From Paratrimastix pyriformis (taxonomy: Eukaryota > Preaxostyla > Paratrimastigidae), in assembly GCA_027972325.1 (NCBI GenBank), contig JAPMOS010000017.1, positions 186,001 to 250,000 of the forward strand: a DNA stretch of 64,000 nucleotides, in the 5' to 3' direction. Under the pieces are notes generated by a model. It saw only the letters and a list, made by a program, of their open reading frames with translations, searched no databases and was not told where the DNA came from. Of the stretch, positions 35,901 to 46,000 are shown one piece after another (positions within the stretch are counted from its first letter, which is position 1; the number at the start of each line of letters is the position of its first letter). The translations under genes and the position numbers were made by a program.

Positions 35901-36202
35901 CACTCACTCACTCGTTCGCACCTGGACTGTGGGGGGGCCCGTGGGCTGCTGTGCAGGCATCCGCCAGTTCGCCAACGACACCCCCACCCGGGTGCCGCTG
36001 ACCGACTGGGCCCAGACCCCGACCCCCAAGTACGTCGGTCCGTCGCTGCGCCGCCCGCCCCCCGGGCCCCGCCTCACTGCCATCGGGTGGTGTGCGTGGG
36101 TTTGCGTGGGTCGGTGGGCGGGCAGGCTTCCAGGCGCGCCCTGTGATGGGCGGCGTCTACGCCAAGCTGCTCGACGAGGCCATGCACCCCCGCTCCGCCT
36201 GA
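31990..36202 (+). CDS. Glutaminase A-like protein (GtaA; DUF5127/DUF4965/DUF1793)
   Basis: Relatives are mainly fungal, bacterial and amoebal GtaA-type proteins, usually secreted. Blocks in order: FRADPYFSIWSSGNSLYDVW and PTHWSGGINALAG (about 32,165-32,260); ELTVSFFTPSLLTDLDLLSL; ARALDGKSHDVSLYFDHSAE; VLYLGYDDAYSIDFFGVRQQ (about 33,370); FPASPFFALFNPELLWLQML (about 34,090); ANMLLMLATVGARMNRSTEW (about 34,535); DPGNQLCTDDFEGPSPHNVN (about 34,820); SWSLKYNLLFQRLLDMTTFP (about 35,440); YGVPLDNRATFTKLDWS; TPTRVPLTDW; and QARPVMGGVYAKLLDEA, ending TGA at 36,202. The start is uncertain. ATG 31,990 works if a 40-nt GTATTT intron (32,070-32,109) is removed, but this gives no clear signal peptide. About fourteen introns. 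Confidence 0.88.
32929..33010 (+). repeat. Poly-C run and (GCACCCC)n array
   Basis: About 25 C residues followed by eight heptamer units in an intron of the glutaminase-like gene. Confidence 0.85.
34315..34392 (+). repeat. (CCCT)n tetranucleotide array
   Basis: About 19 units in the intron after the exon ending PAEQENMPVEG. Antisense frames read as poly-Gly-Arg-Glu and are artefacts. Confidence 0.9.
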
Positions 36203-36696
36203 GGCAGAGCAGAGCACCCTGGGGCTGGGGCTGGTGGGGCGCCCGGATGGCCACGTGCTGCCATCCGCCCTTCCTGCTCCCTGCCCGGGTTGCTGGGCCG
36301 GGAGGAATAACACCAAACTCGATCTCCGTCTCACTCCGCCATCTTCTTGCCAACATGTACACCGCCACCCTCGCCCGCGAGGGAAGGCGGGGGGAGGAGG
36401 AGGAGGAGGAGGGATGGAGGGAAGTTCCTGTCGCACAGCGTGCCAAGGGGGAGGGCTGGCAGTGGGTGGGGTGCCGAGGGCCTGGAGGGTGGAAGGGCGA
36501 TGGCCTCACCGAAGGAGCGTTCGTTCGGCGCGCCTGTGCTTCTGCCCCGGGCCGGGGGGAGGCGCGCTCGGCCTGATTGGAGTCTGGCGACCGCCCGCGG
36601 GCATCATCGGATGATCTTGGCTCGGTCCGATCCGAGCCGTGCATGGCCACGAGATCAGGGGCAGCATTGGGCATGCGGGGCATGGGTGCCGTCCCC
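36203..36696. other. Convergent spacer GtaA-like/HRD1
   Basis: 494 bp between stop codons. It includes a GGAGGAATAACACC patch near 36,300 (possible poly(A) region for the plus gene) and GAG-rich sequence near 36,395. No convincing coding exon was seen. Confidence 0.5.
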
Positions 36697-37961
36697 TCAT
36701 CGGTGCTGCTCGGCCGGGGGCTGGGCGGTGGGAGCCGGCTGCTCTCCGGGTTGTGGGGGGGTGCCGGCGGGGGGCTGTGGCTGTGGCTGCTGTACATTGG
36801 GGAAGAAGAATGGGGGTGGGGCCCGGGCGGGGGGCGGGGAGGGCGGCCGGGGCATGGGGATGGGGGCCGTGGGGGCATCGGAGTAGAAGGCCGGGGCGGG
36901 CTGGGGCTGGGGCTGCTGGGCCAGCTGCTGGCTCTGCAGGAGCATCATCTGGTAGCTCAGGTAGGCCAGCTGCCGCTGCAGGAGCTCTGTCCGCCCACAG
37001 CCAGACACCGTGGTGGAGCGGGAGGCAGTGCGTGGTGAGTCGTGGGGCTGCTGTCGCCCGGCTCCAACCCCCCGGTCACTGACGCGGATCGGCACACAGC
37101 ACGCCATCCCATCACATCCGCCTCCCATCCGCCTCCCCATCCGCCTCCCATTCCACCACAACATCAAATCCGACTTCCCTCGGTCGCACGGAAACCCGCC
37201 CCCAAGCCGACTCAGACCACGATGGGTGGGCATGGGTATGGACGAGCATGCGCGGGCGGGTGGGGCGGACCTTGCTCGGCGCAGACGAACTGGTGGAGGA
37301 ACTGCAGCTCGCTCAACGAGAGCGGGCCCAGGGTCGGCGTCCCAGCGGCGCTCGTCGAGGGGGCGGCGGGGGCCGGCAGAGCCCATGGCGCGGCCATTGG
37401 GGGCGCGAGGGCCATCCAGGGCGCCCCGGCCCCCGGTGGGGGGTGGAAGAACTCGCCCGTGAAGGGCGGCTGCGGCTGCGGCGGGGCTGATGGCACTGAG
37501 AGGGCGGGGAAGGGGGCGGGGAAGGCTGGGCCTGCGAAAGGATGGGCGGCACCACTGGGCGGAGGGGAATGGGGCAGGGTCGATGGGAACCGGGGGGACG
37601 AGGCAGAGTGGACCGGCGAGCCCGTCGTGGCGTTGGCCGAGGATGGCGAGGGGGACGCGGCGGGGGATGGTGGCCGGAGCTGCTCCTCGGAGGATGGAGC
37701 GGGGGCGGGGGCGGGAGCATGGGCAGCTTCGGTGCCGGCAGAGGGACCAGCGGGCGGGGGTGGGGCAGGGGCCCCGGCCGGCGGCATGGCGGCGGCGCGC
37801 ATCCGTGCGAGGTACTCGAGCCGCAGGAGGCGCATCATGGCGTCCATCCCGGCCTGCATCTGCGCGGGCATCTCGCCCCCACCCACCCCGAGCTCCGGCT
37901 GCCCCTCGGCGGGCCCCAATGCTGGCTCGGCTGCCGCAGCCGCGGGCGGGGCTGGGCCCGG

Positions 37962-38006
<45 letters not shown>

Positions 38007-39701
38007 GCGTTGGCGCTCCTCCTGCTCACGGTGCTGCCGTTCCATGTAGGCGCGTGCGGGGCCAGGAGCGACTGGAGTTTGACAGAGGGGACACGTCTAC
38101 AGCCGGGGGGGTGAACGACCAGCGGGGGGACGAGCGAGGGGGCAGACCGCTTGCCGCTGGACCCACTCTCGGATGCAGTGCCGATGGAAGAGGTGGCCGC
38201 AAGGGATCTGCGCGCACCGGCACACCCACACCCGCACCATGGTGAACCACCAATGACTCGGACCAACGCCAACCAATGATGGGCCGTCATGGGGCTGCGG
38301 GGCCGGACCCTGATGGCCTGGCCGTCCTCCATCTCGAGCCGGCAGAAGAGGCAGATCCGATCGGAGGCGGCAAGCTCCGCACTGGTGGCCACGGGGAAGC
38401 TGCCCATGACAGGATAGGGTGTCACAGGAAGGAACGATATGTGATGAAGCTCCTGGCGGGAAGCGCGGGAGACGCGGACGGGAGAGGGGAGGGAGGGCGA
38501 CGGACTTGTTGCGGGCCTGGAGGTACTGGCGGAGACGCTGGATGGTCTTGTACATCTCGACCACCGTCATGACCAGCTCCTGTCACAATGCCCCGACCAC
38601 CGCCGCCGCAGAGGGTGTGAGGATCGCGCGAATCCGCCCCCACCCAGGAGCCCATTCGCCCAGCCACAGAAGCGCGCGCGATCCCCAGACCAACCTGGTA
38701 GAGGTAGAAGGGCAGATGGGAGACCAGGCCCCGGATGGTGATGAAGAACACGAAGAAGGCCGCCGACTGGAACGTTTTCAGCGCCACCGAGCAGTACAGC
38801 AGGAGGGTGCTCTTCAAGTCGCCTGGGCCAGCAGGGGGGGAATGTGCCGCATGAAGCGGGATCGACCGGGGGGATGGAGGCAGACCCATCTGGCCATGGG
38901 TCAGGAGGTCGCCAAGGGTGACGCTGTACTGGATCAGTTGGATGAACGAAGATGAGGTCAGGATCAGGTACTAGAGGAGAGAGCGGTCGTGGGGGATGGA
39001 GCCCTGGACCAAACGGGGGACCTCGAACATGAAGAAGAGCAACTGCGTGGCACGCGTGGCGGAGAACGCGTGAAGGTAGCGCACAGTCATGAGACAATCC
39101 ACCACGGCAGTGACAGCCAGCACCAGCACCAGACGCGCATTCTCCCCGAACCGCACAGCAGGAATCGTCTCCAACTGCGGGAGAAAGCCATGAGAGATTG
39201 AGGAGCATGTGGCACGGTGAGCGACCATTTCGACTCTGTATTCACTGAGCCAATGGACGCAGCGGCAGAGCAACAAGATGCCCAGATGGATCGCAATGGT
39301 GCCCATATCGAAATTGTCTTCAAAAGTGGTCATCAGCAGGAGGGTGGCGATCGCATACATCTTCAGCTTGTCCCAAAGCATCTACCAACAATATGCTCAC
39401 CGGCGGCGTTGTTCCAGGGACACAGACCTCCCACTCTGTACGTCGCAGAGAACCGAACGAGATCCACAGGAGCAGCGATGCGGCCGAGAAGGCCAAAAAG
39501 ATGGCATTACATGTAAAGTACTACACAGAAAAAAGTGCGGAAACAAAACCAGAGCCCGGAACAGACGACACGGAAGACCGATGACTGGGTCAGAAAGAGC
39601 ATTGCCGGAAAGAGGCCTCCCTCGCGATAGAAAGCAAAAGCAACACATCCCACTAGCGAGACAATCGAAAGGACCGCGGAAGCCGTGGCCGTGAGGCGCA
39701 T
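36697..39701 (-). CDS. HRD1/synoviolin-type ERAD E3 ubiquitin ligase
   Basis: A multi-spanning ER membrane ligase for misfolded proteins. It starts MRLTATASAVLSIVSLVG at 39,701 (MRLT is the family's usual start). Hydrophobic spans follow: LFPAMLFLTQSSVFRVVC, FRTFFCVVLYMTCNAIFLAF, ATLLLMTTFEDNFDMGTIAI, CRCVHWLSEYRVEMV, LVLVLAVTAVVDCLM and AAFFVFFITIRGLVSHLPFY. The C3H2C3 RING is split by two introns: DRICLFCRLEMEDGQAIRV (about 38,370-38,310), IPCGHLFHRHCIREWVQRQA (about 38,210-38,150) and TCPLCQTPVAPGPARAYMER (about 38,095-38,040). All eight ligands are present. A 13-residue poly-Gln tract and a long Pro/Ala/Gln-rich cytosolic tail (YLSYQMMLLQSQQLAQQ) end at TGA 36,697-36,699. ATG-to-ATG distance to the ankyrin gene is 82 bp. 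Confidence 0.93.
37963..38003 (-). repeat. (CAG)13 encoding poly-Gln in HRD1
   Basis: A pure CTG run on the plus strand. It encodes Gln right after EEQRERQ-type charged helix residues, just downstream of the RING. Confidence 0.9.
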
Positions 39702-39783
39702 TGAGAGCGCGGAGTTTTCAGGCCGACACGCGGCAACTGAGAGAACCTCGAGTGTGAGCAACTATTCCCTGTTTCAAAAAATC

Positions 39784-40819
39784 ATGCAGCCCCCCATGCG
39801 TTCCCCTCCCCGACCATCGACCGCCGCAGCGAGGGACCCTGCTTTTGGGGCGTTCATTGAAGCATGCACTAATGGTATAACTCCAGCTGTGGCCAAGTCC
39901 CTGAAGGAGCATCCAGAATTCGCGAACCGCCGCGATACTGGTCGTTCCAGGCGCCTCTGCGATCCTCCCATTGTATTTGCTGCGACCAATGGCCATCTTG
40001 ATGTTGTCGCCCTCCTCCTGGACCATCCACAGCAAGAGCGGGCGCTGGCTGGACTTGCAGTCGCTCCGGCCGCCGCCAACGGGCACCTCCCGCTTCTCAG
40101 GCTCTTTGCAGAACGGGGCATTACTTCTCCTTATCCAGAAGATCTCCTCTCCGAGGCTGCCGTTCGCGGCAATCTGGAGATCATGCAGTATCTGCTGTCG
40201 GGTCTGTCGGCGGGCGTCTGGTCGATCTTCACGGCACCGTGATCCAGGCCCGTACAAGCTGACGCCAAGCTGGAAGCTCCTTGAGATGCCATGCATGGGT
40301 TCGTCTGCAACTCGTACCCCTCCTCCAACCTCACCATGGCCCTTTTGCCCAGCGGGCCACACGGAGATGGCGGAGCTTCTGCTGCGACACCCGGCGGTGA
40401 TTCCTTCGGCCAATAGCATCGACCCGCTGTGGAATGCGGTGGACGGGGGCCACCCGGCCCTGGTGGAACGCCTGCTGGAGGTGCCCTTCGTCCGGCTGAA
40501 CGTCAACCGCCCCCGGGGCTGGGCCACACAAGGCCCCCAGGGCGAGGCAGCCGAGGGGGACACCCACTCGGGCAGCGTGCTGGCCCTGGGTCCGTCTCCG
40601 CCCTCGACGCATCCGCATCTGCCACTTCCCGACACTCACACCCCACGTCTCCCTGCTGGCTCCCTTCCCCCAGCGCTGTCCCGTGGGGAAGGTCCCCTGG
40701 CCGAGCTGCTGCGGCGGGTCCCCGGGGCAGAGGCCATCGCTGCCACCCCATACGAGGAAGGCTTCGAGGTGGACGGGGAGGGCGAGGAGGAGGAGCCCCC
40801 GGTGCCCCAGTCCCACTGA
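39784..40819 (+). CDS. Small ankyrin-repeat protein
   Basis: About 290 residues, function unknown. The ATG at 39,784 (MQPPMRSPPRPS) is preferred over the in-frame ATG at 39,685, because that one would overlap the HRD1 coding region on the other strand. Ankyrin helices are visible: PPIVFAATNGHLDVVALLLD (about 39,965), VAPAAANGHLPLLRLFAERG (about 40,060), LLSEAAVRGNLEIMQYLLSG (about 40,145), GHTEMAELLLRHPAV (about 40,362) and WNAVDGGHPALVERLLE (about 40,432). Introns lie near 40,200-40,360 and 40,590-40,675. An acidic tail (GEEEEPPVPQSH) ends in TGA. The pattern resembles protist ankyrin paralogues with weakly conserved repeats. No extra catalytic domain was seen. Confidence 0.75.
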
Positions 40820-41051
40820 GGGCCTCGGATCCTCCCAGCCGCCCGCTTTCCCCCCCTGTGAATACGCCAACCCGATGTCTTTGCACTTGCATAGATAACA
40901 CCAGAAGAGCGCACGCAAGAGGAGCGCGCGAAGGGAGGGGAAGCCGATGATGGGCGGCGCGTCTGGGCGCTGCCTTTGCACGGCCCGCAGGAGGAGAGCA
41001 CCCCGAGGGAGCAGCGGATGTCCCCTGAACGGGGTCGGGCGGACGGGGGGT
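40820..41051. other. Convergent spacer ankyrin gene/SYF2
   Basis: 232 bp between stop codons. No coding or RNA feature was recognised; a slightly A/T-richer patch near 40,890-40,910 may include 3'-end signals. Confidence 0.5.
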
Positions 41052-42311
41052 CTAGAGAGCCGTGCCCCGCTCGAGGTTGTCCTTGATGTCGCTCGTGTAG
41101 CGGTCGAAGGCCTTGGCCAGCTTCTTGTTGAACTTCTTGTTGCCGTCGTGGATGTAGTCCACCGTCTCGTCCTCCAGGGTGGGCCGCCTCCTGTGGTAGT
41201 TGGCCCGGTTCTCCTCGCTGCAGGGGCCAGGATGAGAGAGGAGCGGAAGGGGTTGGAGTGAGGTCCCACCCAGTCGGACAGGAGTGGGACATCAAGGAAG
41301 GCAAGGCGGTGGGGCGGGGCGCGGACTCCTTCTTGAGGCGCTGCACGACCCGCTCGCCGAACTCTGCCGGAGGCTGGACGTGCACCCGGCCCGTGGAGAG
41401 CGAGTCGGCCGTGCGATAGAGCTCCTCGGCGGGCAGGGTCTGTTTGAGCTGCTCGTACATGGCCTGCACGACCGCGGGAATCACCACAGGATGAGCAACG
41501 AGGGCAGAGAAAGCGCGCGGACCGCAGTCATGGGGATGTCCTTGAGCCGCCTCTTGTACGCACGCACAGTCGCGTCAGGGTTGAGCCAAACTACACCAAA
41601 GCACCGACAGTGAAGGGGGAACGGTGCGAGGGATTGGGGGAGACAGACGCGACGAATGGAAGTTGGACTTCTCATTCTTGACCTTTTGGTGCTGTTTTTT
41701 CTGCAAAAACTCAGACTTGAGCACTGTGTCGTGGAGGTAGTCCCGATCGGGTTCGGTGGGATCGATTTCCCCGGATTTGATTTGCTCTTCACGTTGCTTC
41801 TCATGCGCCTCTCTCCAAGCCATCCGCTCTTGCTGTTGTGCCGAGATTTTCGGCATATGAGCTCGCTTGTCTTCCTCGAAAACCTCCTGCCGGTTGAGCT
41901 TGCGGGCTTGATTCTAAGAAAAAATCGTGAGATAAGGCTGATGGCTTACAAAATACCAGTGCAGACCAAACGCATTCGAAGATCAAACAATTTCTTGCGT
42001 TGCTCTTCAGCAGCACTGACGGGAGCGGTAGCTGCCTCGTCAGTCTCATCCGAAGAACGTGGACGTTTTGATTCCTCTTCCTCTTCATCAGCACCACTTC
42101 GAGAGTGAATACGGGGAGGTCGCACGCCCTTCTCCTCTTCCTCTTCAGCATCTTCCGCCTTCTCCTCCTTCAATCTTGCAGATTCTTCGGCAACTTCTTC
42201 GGCAAATCGGACGGCTTCAAGACCCTCCTGATATTTCTTTTCGTTTTGTTCGTCACGATCATCGAAATCGTGGTCCTGTGGGACAAACTCATCAGCACCA
42301 CCAGGTTCCAT
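41052..42311 (-). CDS. Pre-mRNA-splicing factor SYF2 (p29)
   Basis: A component of the Prp19-associated complex in the active spliceosome. It reads on the minus strand from ATG 42,311: an acidic, charged N-terminus (MEPGGADEFVPQDHDFDD, KAEDAEEEEEKG). Family blocks: AAEEQRKKLFDLRMRL (about 42,010), ARKLNRQEVFEEDKRAHMP (about 41,905), AWREAHEKQREEQIKSG (about 41,820), EFLQKKQHQK, ALNPDATVRAYKRRLKDI (about 41,580), LPAEELYRTADSLSTGRVHV (about 41,440), EENRANYHRRRPTLEDETVD then YIHDGNKKFNKKLAKAFDRY (about 41,220-41,100) and DNLERGTAL, then TAG. About six introns. Length and block order match the family. Its presence is relevant to the odd splice donors in this genome. Confidence 0.92.
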
Positions 42312-43043
42312 CTCAGAAGAGGATCAAGAACCCTGGAGATATTTGTCTGCAGGAAAGGGCCCGCACAGGCAGACTGAGGATTTGGATTGGACCAAACTTT
42401 CACGCGAGATTCTGCTGGCATCATTGGCGGGTGGGGAGTCGTCACTTTTCCAATGAAATGGTTCCTGCCAGCGATCATCGTGTCCTGAGCCCTGAAGTTG
42501 CTTGACTCTCAGCCTGGCGACACCTTCTCGTGCCGCTCGCTCGTTGTTGAAGGGACGCAGGCTTGATGACGTCTTTCCTTCCAACCGCGCATATCACTTT
42601 CGGGTGGCGCTAAGGTTTGGCTCCCTCCACATAATGGTGATGAGAGCATGCCCTTCCATTTTCTTCTTGTGCGGCAACCGATTTTGTCGGGCACCACGTC
42701 TCGGTTGCCCAGTTCTTTAGGGGCAATGGGGGGTGGCGGCGAAGAGGGTCGCTTGCGAGGGGCGGGGAATCTGTACCAACCCTCCGCAATGAGGACCTCG
42801 GCGGACTTGGGCCATGATTGGTCATCTGGCCTACTGTCTCCAAACTCGTATCTGTCAGCGGTCGTGGCACGATGACCCCAAAGGAAAGACGTATTAATGG
42901 CGCGAAAGACGTATTAATGGCGCGACTGCCCTTTGACATGAAATGAAATGTAAATTCCGCTAGCCCCCGAGGTCGAACTCGAGTCGTTTTTTCGGGATTC
43001 TCTTCACGAATCCGCGTCGGGCGACCCTCATAATTCCAAAAAA
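42312..43043. other. Divergent region SYF2/dehydratase activator; possible unrecognised small minus-strand gene
   Basis: 732 bp, GC-poor. On the minus strand an open frame from about 42,890 to 42,510 reads ADRYEFGDSRPDDQSWPK then SAEVLIAEGWYRFPAPRKRP, and a second frame (42,580-42,324) contains LRPFNNERAAREGVARLRV and QEPFHWKSDDSP. The composition looks protein-like, but I do not recognise a family, found no ATG in the first frame, and cannot join the pieces with confidence. It may be a small gene ending just before SYF2, or long 5' UTR. Confidence 0.25.
42885..42924. repeat. Perfect tandem duplication of a 20-bp unit
   Basis: The unit AAAGACGTATTAATGGCGCG is present twice head-to-tail, about 120-160 bp upstream of the activator gene start. 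It could be a doubled regulatory element or a simple duplication. Confidence 0.9.
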
Positions 43044-46000
43044 ATGACGGAAATTATTGCCATAGCACCAGCACTTCCTGAGCCACCCCAGGTCGCGAAT
43101 CCTCTGCCTGTCCCTGCTCCCCAAGCTGCCACTTCGGCTGCGACTCCGGGTCCGAGCTCTGACCCCGCAGGTTCAGAAGAACCTTTGTGCTTGGGTGTGG
43201 ATATTGGGTCGACGACGGTCAAGCTTGTTGTGCTGAATTCCCGGAATGAAGTGTTGTTTGATTTCTATGAGCGCCACAAGTCCGTGTCGTCATGCGTCAT
43301 GGCCCTTTTCGATGTGTCCATACCTTTCGATTGTTAGGTTCAAGATCGCCGAGATTTTCCAGAAGGCTCTTGGAAGAAGCCATGCCAATTCTTCGTGGCC
43401 GCTTTGTGACCGTCTGCGCTCGTTTTTCTTTCCCGACTCAATCCCCATTCGATTAGATTGCCTTCACTGGTAGTGCTGGCATGAATGTCAGCGAGGTTCT
43501 CAAGCTCCCGTTTGTCCAAGAAGTGGTCTCCTGCACGACCGCCGTGCGGACCTTCCTTCCCCCGGTGGACGTGACCATCGAGCTGGGCGTCTGTTCTGCG
43601 CCTTTCTGCCGTCTCCTTGATGTGACATCCTTGGCGACCCATCCCAGGGTGAGGATGCCAAGATTGTCTACTTCGACAAGACGGGCGGCGTGGAGGCCCG
43701 CATGAACACCATCTGCGCCGCGGGCACGGGCGCCTTCATCGACCAGATGGCCTCCCTGCTCGAGACGGACCCGCTGGGCCTGAACGACATGGCCTCGCAC
43801 TACCAAACCCTCTACCCCATCGCCAGCCGATGCGGCGTCTTTGCCAAGGCCGACGTGCAGCCCCTGCTGGCCGAGGGCGGTCCGTCTCCTCTCCTGGCGG
43901 CTCCCCCCTGGCTCACCGTCTTCATCGCCCCTCACCAGTGTCCAAGGCCGACATTGCGGCCTCCATCCTGCAGTCGGTCGTCAACCAGACCATCTCGGGC
44001 CTGGCCTGCGGGCACCCCATCCGGGGCCACATCGCCCTCCTGGGCGGCCCGCTGCACTTCCTTGCCGAGCTGCGGGCCTCCTTCCAGCGGACCCTCAAGC
44101 TGACACCCGAGGAGATGATCGTCCCACCCCAGTCACACGGCCTCGTGGCCCGGGGGGCCGCCCTGCACGGGCGCACGGGGGCCCCGATGCCCGTCGAGTT
44201 CCTGGTGGGCCGCCTGCGCACCCTCAGTACCGCCCTGCGCGAGGCCGCCGCCCCGGCCGTGACGCCCCCGCTGTTCACCTCGCCCGAGGATGTGGCCGCA
44301 TTCCGAGAGCGCCACTCGCGGACCCGGGCCGCCCGGGCCGACATCGCCACGGCTAGCGGGCCCTGCTTCCTGGGCATCGATTCGGGCAGCACCACCACCA
44401 AGCTGGCGCTCATCGATCAGGAGGGCCGCATCCTGCACACCCACTACTCCATCCACCAGGTCCGCCCGCCTCGGCTTGTGTGCGCGCGGGGCTACCCTGA
44501 CACACCATTTGCCTTTTTGGTTTCCCGATGCAGGGCAACACCCTGCAGGGGGCCCTGAACGCCCTCCGCGAGATGTACGACCGGATGCCGCCGGCGCTGT
44601 ACATCGCCCACACCACGGTCTGCACCACCCCGGAGCGCGGCGCTCTGCCCATGCCCTGGCTCGTGGCCACCGTTTCACGCGGGTTTGCGTGGTTGGGGGG
44701 ACGGGGGGGGGCCAGACCACGGGTTACGGCGAGCACCTGCTGAAGTCAGCCCTGCGGGCCGACGCCGGGGTGGTCGAGACGGTGTGCCACCTGCGGGCTG
44801 CGCAGTTCTTCTCACCTGGTCCGTCCGCCCCCCCGCCTCCCCCACCCCCGGCTCACCCGTCTATCTGACCCGCCCGGGGGGCGCAGCGGTGACCTTCGTG
44901 CTGGACATTGGCGGGCAGGACATGAAGACCATGCGCGCCTCGCCCGAGGGCATCATCACCAACATCTCCCTCAACGAGGCCTGCTCGTCGGGCTGCGGGA
45001 CCTTCCTGCAGACCCTCAGCGGCACCCTCGGCCTGAGCCTGACCCAGTTCGCAGAGGCCGGGCTGCTCGGTCTGCCGCCACCCGCCCACGGGCCCGACCC
45101 GCTCATCACCTGGTCTCCTCCTCCCCCGGACAGCCCCCCAGCCCCTGGACTTGGGCACCCGGTGCACGGTCTTCATGAACAGCCGCATCAAGCAGGCCCA
45201 GAAGGACGGCGCCTCCACGGACAACGTCTCGGCAGGCCTGGCCCTGTCCATCGTCAAGAACGCCCTCTTCAAGGTCCGCCCCGTGGCGGCAGCAAGCTGG
45301 AGCACGGAGGAGCATGGGTGCACGCCAAGCCTCGAAAGTCCCATCCAGCCCGCTTAGCTCAGAATGGCAGAGCGCTAGACTCTTAATCTAGTGGTCGTGG
45401 GTTCAACTCCCACAGCGGGCGTTTTTTATTTCACCGTCCTCTCCCCCCCACCCCACCCGCAGGTGATCCGGCTCCGGTCGGCGGAGGAGATGGGCGACCA
45501 CGTGGTGGTCCAGGGGGGCACCTTCCTGTCGGACTGCGTGCTGCGGGCCCTGGAGACAATCCTCGGGAAGGAGGTCGTCCGGCCGGACATTGCCGGCCAC
45601 ATGGGGGCCTTCGGGGCGGCCCTCTTCTCGCGCCAGGCCTGGAAGCTGGGCCGGCCCGAGGCCCGCTCGCTGCTGCTGGACGGGGCCGGCTGCGCCGAGC
45701 TGCGCTGGGAGAACTCCACCCGGCGCTGCCCGGGCTGCATGAACCACTGCCAGCTGACCGTCACCAAGTTCAGCAACACCGAGCACGAGCACATCTCGGG
45801 CAACCGGTCCGTCCGCCCCCCATCTCCGCCCCGGGCTGGCCGCACCCACCGCCGCCCCCTCTGGCTGGCGCTCACTCGCGCCGCCTCGCTGCCACCCCGC
45901 CAGCTGCGAAAACGGGCTGCCGGCCGCCGAGCGGCGGGCCATGCCTGAGGTGCGGAACGTGTTCAACTACCAGAAGGACCGGGTCTTCTCGCCGGACATC

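Larger units (their letters stand above)
45274..45462 (+). other. Intron hosting a tRNA gene
   Basis: 189-nt intron of the activator gene. The donor GTCCGC follows IVKNALFK; the acceptor CCCGCAG precedes [19 protein letters not shown]. Both joins are phase 0, and the flanking protein blocks are adjacent in the bacterial family, so the intron is well supported. Confidence 0.85.

Noticed and set aside
45348-45421. tRNA-like pseudogene or SINE
   Set aside because: All stems pair fully, the loop and T-arm are canonical, and a T6 terminator follows. No A-rich tail or target duplication is seen.
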